From positions 3,937,323 through 4,001,322 of the forward strand of contig NZ_SODV01000001.1 in NCBI RefSeq assembly GCF_004366355.1: a DNA stretch of 64,000 nucleotides, in the 5' to 3' direction. Below, piece by piece: positions 54,001-62,700 of the stretch. This DNA comes from Dinghuibacter silviterrae (lineage in GTDB: Bacteria; Bacteroidota; Bacteroidia; Chitinophagales; Chitinophagaceae). The notes beneath the pieces were generated by a model that was not told the origin of the DNA, searched no databases, and saw only the letters and a program-made list of their open reading frames with translations. A program made the position numbers and the translations under genes. Position 1 is the stretch's first letter; every line of letters starts with the position of its first letter.

Positions 54001-56002
54001 CCGGCTGGGGAACGACATCATCGACTTCAAAAGCCTATCCGGTCAGGCCATGGCGGTCTACCAGATGGTCAGCCAGTCCTGCGACGGCTTTGGCAGGGTG
54101 GTCTATAAAAACCCGGCCATCGTGGCGCCCGCGCCTGATACGGTCACGGTCAACCTCTACCCCTATTTTACCGTCAACCTTATGTCTTCCTTAGGGAACT
54201 GTCCGTTCTACCTGGACACGCTCCTGACGGCCGATTCCACGACGGACCACATCATGCTGGAGAACCAGCTTGCCGTCATGGGACAAACCCGGAATTCGGT
54301 GGCGGAGCTGCGGTTTGATTCGTTGTATAAGATTCCGATCAACGCGACGATCCTATCCGCCAAAGTGTACTTGAAGGCCGATACCCGGGGACACATCCCG
54401 GGCCTGTACGATAGCGCCAATTCCACGAACCGCGTTGACTCCGTCGGCGTGGCGCTGGCTGCCGGGGCGGGTTATGTGCCTTATATGGACTTCGACACCC
54501 TCCTTTATGAAGGGTATTTCGGCCCCTGGGCCTCCGGCGCGCGCAACCGCCAGCCGTTCCAGAACGATACGATTGACGCCATGGCGTTCGTACAAGGGTA
54601 TACGCAGTTTACGTACAACAACAACGCCTTCGTCCTTACGCAAGGGTCCGGAGGGATGAACAACCAGGATTCCCTGGCCAACGTCCCCTTGAACGGGGGT
54701 GTTCCGCCCTACCTGTTGAGCGGTTATACCAATTACTACGCGACTTTCTACAACCAGCACTACGCCGATTCCACCAAGTGGCCGGTCATGCAGGTGACGT
54801 ATATCGCACCCCAACCGGCACTGGATACCATGGGTGCCGTCCTCGTTTTCAACTCCACCGTGGATTGCAACACCGTGATCAGCAGGTCCTGCTATAGCGC
54901 CGTCACCGATACGCTGGTCAATCCTTATCAGTATGGCATCTTAGGAGACTTCAGGCCATCCCTGAACTATGTCTACTATACCCGGAGAACGGAGTCCGAT
55001 CCCACACAACCGACCAACATCCGGAAATTCGGGACCATCGTCAATTTTGCGCCCTTCTGGGTCCTCAACAACGGGAACTGGGGGCCGGTGTACGACACCA
55101 CCCGCTGGGTGTGGAATACCCAGAGCACCCTGTATAACCAAAAGGGGTACGAGATCGAGAACCGGGACCCGCTGGGCCGCTTCAACTCCGGGTTGTATGG
55201 GTACGGCCTTAACCTGCCCGTCGCCGTTACCCAGAATGCACGCGTCCAGGAAACCGCTTATGAGGGTTTTGAGGACTATGGCTTTATTACCAATACCTGT
55301 GACACCGTCTGCCCCGAATCACGCCCCTTCGACTTCTCCGCCTATCAATACGAGATGAGCGATTCGGCGGCGCATACGGGTTTGTATAGCCTCCGGGTGC
55401 CCGCCGGGCAGACCGTCAGCATCAGCGCCCCTGTACAAGCCGCCTACGACCTGAGTAACCCGTCCTTTAAGGATACCGCGTCGGCGGGTGCTTTTGCCGG
55501 CCAAAAGGCGGTCTCCGCCCTGTTGCCTCCCTTCGAACCCTATCAAGGCAAACGCATGCTGGTCAGCACCTGGGTAAAAGAGTCGGTTGCCTGCACCTGT
55601 CAACAATACACCAATGATCACGTATCGATCACCTTTACCGTAGGGGGTGTGTCCACCAGTACCCCGCTACATACCGCCGGGAACATCATCGAAGGCTGGC
55701 AGCGATACGATACACTCATCGACATACCGGCAGGAGCGACCAACCTCACCCTGTCCCTGGCCGCTTCCGGTACAGCGACCACTTATTTCGACGACATCCG
55801 GATCCAGCCCTTTAATGCGGAAATGAAATCATACGTCTACAACCCGATCAGCCTGAGGCTAATGGCGGAACTGGACGAGAACAACTACGCCACCTTCTAT
55901 GAATATGACGACGACGGCACCCTTATCCGGGTGAAAAAGGAAACGGAGCGTGGCATTTTGACCATCAAGGAAACCAGGAGCGCGCTCCTCAAAAACAATT
56001 GA
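48059..56002 (+). CDS. Giant surface protein: SpvB-like start, PA14, DNRLRE-like and jelly-roll domains
   Basis: 2647 residues. An N-terminal hydrophobic segment (FVALFLLGTFYAQFALAL) directs export. From residue about 105 it reads NMVDLFSGDFSYNIPLLDV, YPVNLSYRTGSGMDDDASW and VGLGWNINPGSITRNMRGLP, the pattern of the SpvB/TcdB-like start found in RHS shell proteins. A PA14 domain covers about 638-782 (GLMGSYYNNPGLNG, SGNYMLLLGSDDGSRIWIDD). Around 925 is DYVDVTGDGVSDDDLGDAVK, common in Bacteroidota RHS relatives. A DNRLRE-like region is at about 2060-2240 (LRFDSLYKIPINATILSAKV), a jelly-roll near 2430-2590, and a short YD-like tail (NYATFYEYDDDGTLIRVKKE). It lacks a full RHS core. The downstream RHS protein may complete the assembly. 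9 bases after the previous gene; next gene starts at its stop. Confidence 0.75.
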   Translation: MILNFFARYQKFVALFLLGTFYAQFALALHIMRATYGGTEIVKREVHDGKGLMGPVRVQAKATVRPAEKAGGAGTAALSAVAMRAIVGAMAAPAKVKGGGPSQPEMQAFTSVNANNMVDLFSGDFSYNIPLLDVGGYPVNLSYRTGSGMDDDASWVGLGWNINPGSITRNMRGLPDDFDGGGDTVRKVAHIKPNKTWGVSVGASFEIFGLASVDPSLGLFHNTYNGWGMDISANASISVGSKTHGAMTGGLSLSDNSQNGVSINPSIGAKFGQIAKINNGGVSMGTSLTASYNSRSGLKSLSLGINDGANRDADKNKKEDAGGAWSPGITFAGPTYNPTITMPTTNQNYTLTVKVGGAISGLSPDLFASGYVSNQYVANSDTALVLPAFGYLNYQDIRNNWGGLTDFNREKEIPYREKPAIPHIAVPSYTYDVFTINGEGTGGMFRAYRGDVGFVADHLITDKSISGAASVDLGVGDDAHSGIDLNANYATTTSGPWLQDNTLKNSIGFTNSNGLYENAFFRNPGEKAINNKDFYTALGGDDVVTPSLFQRGGTNGATVTATNTLLRENGQKPDGTTQLTPSSAIRDAREKRNEVITYLTAKEASVVGLDKYIYRYALNQFTLRSCENDAPETNSGNGSGLMGSYYNNPGLNGAPQHVRLDPDVYFNWDKQSPFDCSQGGYSTTHTDRSFPHSNYSATWRGSFKPPVSGNYMLLLGSDDGSRIWIDDSLYMNTWYPHGLEHPAPDTAHFNLVGGHLYNIRMDYFQAYGYGVMEIGWRAPGMPVNNNYYPKPADTLPTAYLYPPVTVDTAAVNAVITREDRVNNFRQSNHISEINVLNPDGRRYVYGIPVYNLQQKEVSFATDATRGSLASGETGYTDGVDNTTANTNGKDGNFSKEQIPAYAHSFLLTAILSPDYVDVTGDGVSDDDLGDAVKFNYTKTAGIDNPMGWRAPYNDSASYAEGARSYSRDDKGHYIYGTKELWYLNSIESKTMIATFTLQHRSDLMSIDEHGNKTDSSKAMCLKEIDLYSKADFLAHNGPAGATPIKTIHFEYNYQLCPGINRPGDSTTGKLTLQRIWFTYNGNDKGALNPYVFHYHNNNPIYTPASVDKWGTYKPALSNPGSSTSNLITNEDYPYALQDSTQAAYNAAAWALDSIELPSGAKMKVNYESDDYAYVQNRRATQMCKLAGFATINNATTFYPQLYTSGGDMLYAYINVPYAPTSVQDIQARYFDGISKLYFRMYLQMPADIWGSGYDFVPAYSDIDTAGGNWCGMVPGSPNMIWVRLKGVNKTGDGGGSLNPIAETAVNWLRLNLPDKAYPGSEVSDDLDFKTGLTMIRAEGANILELLNGFSNTARYNGWVNQFDTSRSFVRLDCPTLKKYGGGHRVKSILIHDNWHAMTNNTRRETVYGQTYDYTTTQTVNGVPTTISSGVASWEPSVGAEENPFHLPIEYVDRASVLAPAASLYTEEPLGESFYPGASVGYSRVRVRSIHGAEVKSASGFSESKFYTTYDFPTTWDYTMLDNNTKKRWKPLLSNFLRINVQNMLTFSQGFKVELNDMNGRERSTAVYAQTDSVNPISYTENFYKVDNPSVQFKHLNNTVSTIDPYGNIDTTAIIGKDMEVMTDMREQTSQSVGGNINLNTDMFQVGVLPTLIPDLLNLYQHEVDRFRSVAMVKIIQRYGILDSVVHIDKGSKISTKNMLYDSETGDALLTRTQNEFNDPVYNFSYPAHWMYNGAGLAYQNIDAVLTGVNIQNGKIVSGLSQPDTTYLTPGDELLVYSRVLIGPGDTATFPDPYKLWVIDTNLVHATGPTSLYLVDQYGVPFNGNYATIKVTRSGHRNLNNMVGSVTSLGNPLRTDGSGNYHLVFDSTTAVVAASASELQQLWRVADRHRSDIQNVCSYSQADSANAAAQGCACLRPLFDYLLSTRQLFIHKYQHTSVRTLVLDAIAAGKTIDTTSCPILSANLSLPFYALTFDTLTSLYQCRLGNDIIDFKSLSGQAMAVYQMVSQSCDGFGRVVYKNPAIVAPAPDTVTVNLYPYFTVNLMSSLGNCPFYLDTLLTADSTTDHIMLENQLAVMGQTRNSVAELRFDSLYKIPINATILSAKVYLKADTRGHIPGLYDSANSTNRVDSVGVALAAGAGYVPYMDFDTLLYEGYFGPWASGARNRQPFQNDTIDAMAFVQGYTQFTYNNNAFVLTQGSGGMNNQDSLANVPLNGGVPPYLLSGYTNYYATFYNQHYADSTKWPVMQVTYIAPQPALDTMGAVLVFNSTVDCNTVISRSCYSAVTDTLVNPYQYGILGDFRPSLNYVYYTRRTESDPTQPTNIRKFGTIVNFAPFWVLNNGNWGPVYDTTRWVWNTQSTLYNQKGYEIENRDPLGRFNSGLYGYGLNLPVAVTQNARVQETAYEGFEDYGFITNTCDTVCPESRPFDFSAYQYEMSDSAAHTGLYSLRVPAGQTVSISAPVQAAYDLSNPSFKDTASAGAFAGQKAVSALLPPFEPYQGKRMLVSTWVKESVACTCQQYTNDHVSITFTVGGVSTSTPLHTAGNIIEGWQRYDTLIDIPAGATNLTLSLAASGTATTYFDDIRIQPFNAEMKSYVYNPISLRLMAELDENNYATFYEYDDDGTLIRVKKETERGILTIKETRSALLKNN

Positions 56003-56733
56003 TGATGAAAAGAATTTGTTTTGCCCTTCTCGCACTGACGGCCTTCCGGGGTTATAGCCAGCCCCTGGATCCCGCGGCGACGGCCCTGCTCGAAAAGGTA
56101 CATCACGCCTACACACGACCCGACTACCTCAGCTTTAGGGTCGACTATACTTATGCCAACGACGACCAACCCGGTCAACCACTGGAGCGCCTGAGCGGCG
56201 AGGCGGAAATGGACAAGGGCCGGAGCCGTTTCCTCATCGAAGGAGTGGAAACCGTATCCACTGAACAATATTCTGTGGAGGTTTTACCGGATGCCAAGTT
56301 GATCTACCTGTCCAAGGCGCCCCGTCCAGGTCTCCTGGACCCGGTCAATGCCCTGGACAGCGCACTGGCTCATGTAAAGGGCTTGCAGGCCAGCGTCACC
56401 GATAAAAGCGTCCTTGTGCTTCGGTTCCCGCCGGGTATGATGTACAGCCAGATCCGCCTGGTAATCGACCCGGGAACGGGTTTGATAAAAGAAGCATTGT
56501 ACGACATATCCACGACCGGTCTTCTCGAAAAGGACCAGTTGGATGCACCCGGTCACCAGGCGCCTTACAAGGATAAAGGACAAGTCCATGTCCTGTTCTC
56601 CGGGTATGCCCATGGGCGGTTCACAGACGCTTTGTTCGACCCCAGCCGTTTCTTTACCCGGTCGGGCAATACGGTTCAACCTTCCGGTTCCTATAAAGAC
56701 TATCGAATTTTCCTTGCCTCTCGTAACATCTAA
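56002..56733 (+). CDS. Small secreted protein, LolA/DUF-like beta-rich, in RHS operon
   Basis: 243 residues from the ATG at 56002 (a second ATG follows). Signal peptide MMKRICFALLALTAFRGYSQ. The mature part has a curved-sheet look, as in LolA/LolB or outer-membrane lipoprotein-sorting proteins: DYLSFRVDYTYANDD, RLSGEAEMDKGRSRFLIEG, EQYSVEVLPDAKLIYLS, VLRFPPGMMYSQIRLVIDP. No lipobox Cys. The start shares one base with the stop of the giant protein gene (TGATG), so expression is coupled; it lies 5 bases before the RHS gene. A folding or carrier role for the neighbours is possible but not shown by the sequence. Confidence 0.6.
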   Translation: MMKRICFALLALTAFRGYSQPLDPAATALLEKVHHAYTRPDYLSFRVDYTYANDDQPGQPLERLSGEAEMDKGRSRFLIEGVETVSTEQYSVEVLPDAKLIYLSKAPRPGLLDPVNALDSALAHVKGLQASVTDKSVLVLRFPPGMMYSQIRLVIDPGTGLIKEALYDISTTGLLEKDQLDAPGHQAPYKDKGQVHVLFSGYAHGRFTDALFDPSRFFTRSGNTVQPSGSYKDYRIFLASRNI

Positions 56734-56738
56734 TCCTT

Positions 56739-59700
56739 ATGCGCATGCTGCGGCACCTTCCTCTTTGCTTCCTCCTGGTATTGACCACGACCGTTCGCGC
56801 CCAGTCGGGTAGCGGGGGCGTTTTGGCCAAGGCCGTCCTCGACGGCAGCCTCCACCAGATCAGCGCAGACTCGTCCCGTACCGTGGAAGACTCCGCCTTT
56901 TTCAACCCGTCCTACCTGGGGCTGATCGATACGTCTTACCTGGTGCAAAACCTCGTCACCCTTAAGATCAACGAAGGGAGTAACGTCTTCCTCCGCGATT
57001 CATTTACGGTGACGGTGCAACTGCGTATCGGGTATACCACCGGGGCCGGCGATACCGCCGGCGTTCTCCAGGCGTTTACGATACACTACGACTCCGCGCA
57101 TGCCTATGCGGCCCGCAGCAGCTTTGCTTTCAAGGGGGCCCACAAGGTCACCATCACCGTTCTTGCCGTCACCAGCAGCGTCAGCTCCTGGGATCCAACG
57201 ACCGCCCTGCTGATGGAGAACCAGCTCACGGCCCAACCGGACTTTCAGTTCTCGTGCAGCAACACTGTCACCACGCTCACGGTCAACACCAGCCTGCCGG
57301 ACAGCGCCGATGAACTGCCCGTGAGCTGGACTTCTGTCTTAGGTGCCAGCCAATACGACCTGGAATGGACGTATGTGGATTCCAGCGCCTTGGCCAATAA
57401 CAAATACGGGAGCGATACCAGTAAGCAATTCGCCGACAACGTTTTTCAAAACAACGCCACCCGCGTCACGACCACCGGTACGACCTACAACATCCCCCTG
57501 ATCTACGACAACACGGGCACCTTGTTTATCCGGGTGCGCCCGGTACAGCTCCAGGGCCCCACGCGGGTCTATGATGCCGAATGGAGCTCCGACGCCGCCC
57601 CCTCGACCGGTCTTGGCCAGTACAGCTTCCGTGGGCACCAGCGGTCCATGAACTGGCAATCCAACATCAGTTTCGCAGAGGAGGGCAAACGCAAGGTCGT
57701 GGTACAATACTATGACGGCAGTCTCCGCAGCCGGCAAACGGTCACCAAGGACAATACAACCGACACGACCATCGTGGCCGAAACCTTTTACGACTACCAG
57801 GGCCGGCCCGCCATCCAGGTCATGCCCACGCCGACGCTGAGCAGCATCATCAAGTACAACAGCAACTTCAACGTAGGCATCAACGGGGCTGAATACAGCC
57901 AGACCAATTACGACACCCTGGTCGACCCTACCACGTACTGCTCTGCCCATGCCGATCCGATGGGTACTTCGTCCGGGGCCAGCCAGTATTATTCACCCAA
58001 CAACCCCAAAAAGACCGAAGGGATGAACCAGTTCATCCCCGACGCCCAAAACTATCCTTTTACCCAGACCGAATACACCGCCGACAATACCGGGCGGATC
58101 AACCGGCAGGGTGGGGTAGGGCCCGAATACCAACTGGGCACCGGTCATGAGACCAAATACTATTACGGCACACCCGATCAGCGGGAACTGGACGCCCTTT
58201 TTGGCACCGAAGTAGGGGACCATACCCACTACTTCAAAAACATGGTGCGGGACGCCAACGGTCAATACAGCATTTCGTATGTGGATATGCATGGCCGTAC
58301 AATCGCCACCGCCCTTGCGGGGAATGCGCCCGCGGGCATGGCGGCTTTGCCTTCCAACACTGGGGGACAAACCGTCATCGAGAATCTGCTTGACTCCAAC
58401 AATGTCTACCTCCAGGACCTCGCCATGACCTCTCAGAAGTCCCTGCTGGTCCCTATGGCCGGTACCTTCCAGTTCAGCTATGGTCTGAACCCCACCAGCC
58501 TGAGCGAGGCCGCCTGCAACGGACAACCCATCTGCTATACCTGTCTGTACGACCTTAACATCACGATCACCGACAACTGTAACAATCAATTGCTGGGCGG
58601 AGCGCCTTTCGATACCGTTATCCACAACTACCAGTTTGGCTCCATCACCCCCAGTTGCAATACGCCCAGCCCCATAGCCGTTAGTTTCTCCAAATACCTC
58701 CCGGAGGGCAGCTATGTTATCACTAAAACGCTCACGGTTAACCGGGACGCCTACAACTACTACCGCGACAGTGTTTACCTACCCAACAATACCTGCGTCT
58801 CCCTAGCCCAATTCATAGACAGCCAGCGCGCCATTATAGCTTATAACAATACCCAGTGTACCCCCACCTGCGCCGCGTGTACGGACAGCATCGGTACCTG
58901 GCAACAATTCTGGTCCTCGTATATGGCCGCCAGCGGTCTGCCGTCTTCGGACACCGCCGCTTACCGGACCGACGCCCAGAATGCCTATAACAATGCCCTC
59001 GCCGCCTGCGCCGCCCTTTGTAACAACAGCCAGTCCGATGCCAACGACATCGAAACGGCCATGCTCCAGGACATGACGCCGCCTTATGGGCAATATGCCG
59101 ACACGTCCTCGGATCCAAAAGATGTGCACAACTTCTTAAAGGATAAATACAACGTCTTTTTTACCGTACCCACTGATCTGGCCTTTATATCCGGCTACAA
59201 ACAGGATACCCTGCAATATTTTGACGAGAACGGTCTCCCCGACAGCGTCTTCGACCCTGTTTCCGGTATGAATGTCAGGCCCCAGGCCCTTTCCCTATCC
59301 GCATTCGTCGCCAACTTCAAACCGACCTGGGCCCTCACCCTTTTGAAGTTCCACCCCGAATACTGTAAACTCCTGGCCCTCCAGGCCCAGGCCCCGAGCG
59401 GACTCTGGGACCGCCAGATGGAAGCCGTGGACGACTTCGCCACAGCCAACGCCGACGGCTACCTAAACCCCACCGGCCAGACCACTGGATCTTTTGCACA
59501 CTTCTCTTCCAACAGTTCCTTTACCGACCCGGCCTCCCAGGAAACCGGCAGCCTTTCCTCCATCAGGAATTCGATCGAGCAGAAAATGTCGACCTACCAG
59601 AACGGGGCTAACGGTATACCCAATCTGTCCATCTGGTCCCTGGCTTGCATCGCCGCCAAATGCGGCCCCACCGACCAAGGCTGTATCGATACTTATGCCA

Positions 59701-62700
59701 ACGTCGCCAACGACTTCAACACCGCCAATATGTGCGAGGGCGACCTCGACATGGCCTGGAGATACTACCGGGAAATGTACCTCCAAGCCAAACAGGACAT
59801 CATCAACACGACCATCATTGCCAAAGTAGGAAACTGCAGCGGGTACAATACACCCGCCAATGGTACCGGCACCCCCAACTCCGAGACCCTTTTCAACAAC
59901 GGCCACCAACCCGAATTCACCGACAAGAAGCTCAGCTCCAACCAGGGCCCCATCGCCCAAAGCTCGCTCAAAGTCTATAACCAGGTGGGCAACAACAATA
60001 CCGCCGCTGCCAACCTAAAGGCCGCTGTCCAGGATTCCATCAATGCCTACAACGCTCAAATCGCCAACCAATACGCCACCGTCTGGGCCACCCAGCTTTC
60101 CCCGTGCAACTACGACGCCGTATCCCTCAACGACACCATCATCCCCCGGCTCACGGCTCTTTGCCTGATGGCCACCGACGCCGACCATCCCTACGGCGCC
60201 AGCACCCTGCCACCCGGGGAGACCTACACACCTCAAGGGACGAGCTATGTCTTTACCAGCTTCCAGGACATCATCAATGCGTTCAACGCCGCCCACGGCA
60301 TCAGTACCACACCTGCGTGCAACGCCGAGCTGATCACCAGCCCGGCCCCCTATACCGCCCAAACCATCTATTCCGCCAAGCCCGTGTACACGCGGCCCAG
60401 CGACTGCGAATGCGGGCAGATCAACAACCTATACGCCGAATACCAAAGCCAGGGTGTAGATAGCTCCTTTTCGGCTTTCATGCTTCGCACGCAGAGCGTC
60501 ACGATGAGCGATGCCGACCTTAACCAGCTTCGCTCCATGTGTAACTATACCACGGGCACCACCTGTGTCAACCTTCCCAAACCCATCTACCTGCCCCCCT
60601 CCATGCAGTGCGGGTCCGGCGAGGTTTGCGCCAAGTGTTATGAAGTCGGGAACCTGTACAACTCGTTCCTGTCCGCCTATCCCGGGGACACCCCCCGTCT
60701 GATCGAGAACGTGGATACCCCCCAGCAGCAGATCAACACGTTGTTTCAAAACTATATGAACAACCGGCTGGGCTTTAACAAACAGGCCTGGGAATACCTG
60801 GCGTTTATGGATACCTGTACGAACCACGGGTATCTCAACTACGTGCCGCCCACCCCTGCCCATACGTCCGGCATACATGCGCTCACGGTCAGCTTCCCCC
60901 CGCTGCCCATCAGTTGTGACTCGCTCAATAAGCTGCTCCAATTGTTCAACCAGCGATTCCCTACCAACCTGGGACCACAGCTGACCTATAACGTCCAGAT
61001 ACCCGCTAATCCCGGCTATGTCTATGAGCACGTCTATACCCCGACGGGTTCCACCCCGGATTCCATAGGCGACAACTTCGGCTTTGGGACGATGGCAGCC
61101 TCCACCTGGCAATTCAACGGACAACGGTACAAATACCAGACAAACATTTACTTCAATTGGTCTTTGATGCCCATCGGCGCCCAAATCAATTACGCCACGT
61201 TTAATCTCTTTGCCAAAGACTCCGCTCTGCATTACCCCAACAGCCACGGTGCACACTACCGGTTGTTGTCCGATTCCGTCTACGGTGTCTTCGAGGACAT
61301 CACCAACTTTGACGGCACCACCAATGCCCCGATACTGACCAATACCGACAGCGTCACCATCGCCTCCATATACACCCCCAACGCCTATTCCGTTGCCAAT
61401 CCCTCTGACACTGACCTGTACAGCGACCAAGACTACGTCAGCATCCCGCTGACCAGTCTCGCCCAGGATATGTATAACAACTACAACACCAGCAACGACT
61501 TCGGCATGTTGTTTTACCTCAACAACGATTCCTCCGTCTTCGTAAATGCCCAATACGGCTTTTGGGATAGTACGGCCACAACGCCTGCTGGGAAATTGCC
61601 CTACCTCAGTGCCAACATTACCATCTCCAGGGACCAGCAATTCGCCATATTCGTCGACTCTGTTCTGCAGCTCAATAACCCGAGCCGAACCTATAGCCGG
61701 ATTCTCCCAACCCTGACGGCGGATGGTTGTCTTAACACTTTCTGGCAGTTGGACGTCGCTGCCAGCCCGACCCTTTGCGGCAAGAACATACCCATCTTCC
61801 CGCCCATGGGTGTGGACTCGACCAACAACTGTTCCGACAGCGCTTTCTTCGCTGTGTCCAAGGGGACCGGGTTATACAATACCTACGCTGACTCCCTTAC
61901 CGGCGACTTCGAGCAGCGGTACCTGGCGACTTGTATGAATGCGTATAAGTATGAGAACTTTACGGTTACTTATCAGAAAAACGAATATCATTACACGCTT
62001 TATTACTATGACCAGGCGGGGAATCTTGTGAAGACGGTGCCACCGGCGGGGGTGCATCCGGATTTTGATACGACATGGGCGGATAGTGTGGATGTGGCGC
62101 GGGCGGCGGGGATCTTAAAGGTGCCTTCGAACACTTTGCCGACGCAATACCGCTACAATTCGCTCAACCAGGTTGTCTCCCAGATTTCTCCGGACGGTGG
62201 GCAAAGCAACTTCTGGTATGACCGGCTGGGGCGGCTTGCCGTGTCCCAGAATGCCCGGCAGGCGCCGAATAGTCAATATAGCTATACCCTGTATGATACC
62301 ATTGGGCGGATTATTGAAGTGGGGCAATTGACAAACAGTACCGCTATAACTGATGTCATTGGTCGGACTGATGCCACTTTGCAGTCGTGGATCAATGGTG
62401 TTGCTTCCAGCAAGGAGCAGATTACTCAGACGGGATACGACTATGCTTATTCGCCTATACAACCGGCTTTAAGTGCGCAGAATCTTCGGAACCGGGTTGC
62501 TTATAGCGCGATCTTTACTTCCGAGGCGGATGTCAATACCTTCCCGCCGACACATCCTGCCGCGTTTACTTTCTATAGTTATGATATACTGGGGAATGTA
62601 GATACGCTTCTTCAGCAGTATCCTTATGGGGTCATGTATGATCATAGTAATTCGCTCAAGAAGATTGTGTATGACTATGATCTTCAGAGTGGGAAGGTGG

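Noticed and set aside
60429..61640. 403-residue minus-strand frame in the RHS gene
   Set aside because: The plus-strand RHS frame is continuous and has clear family motifs; the minus frame is a GC-driven shadow.
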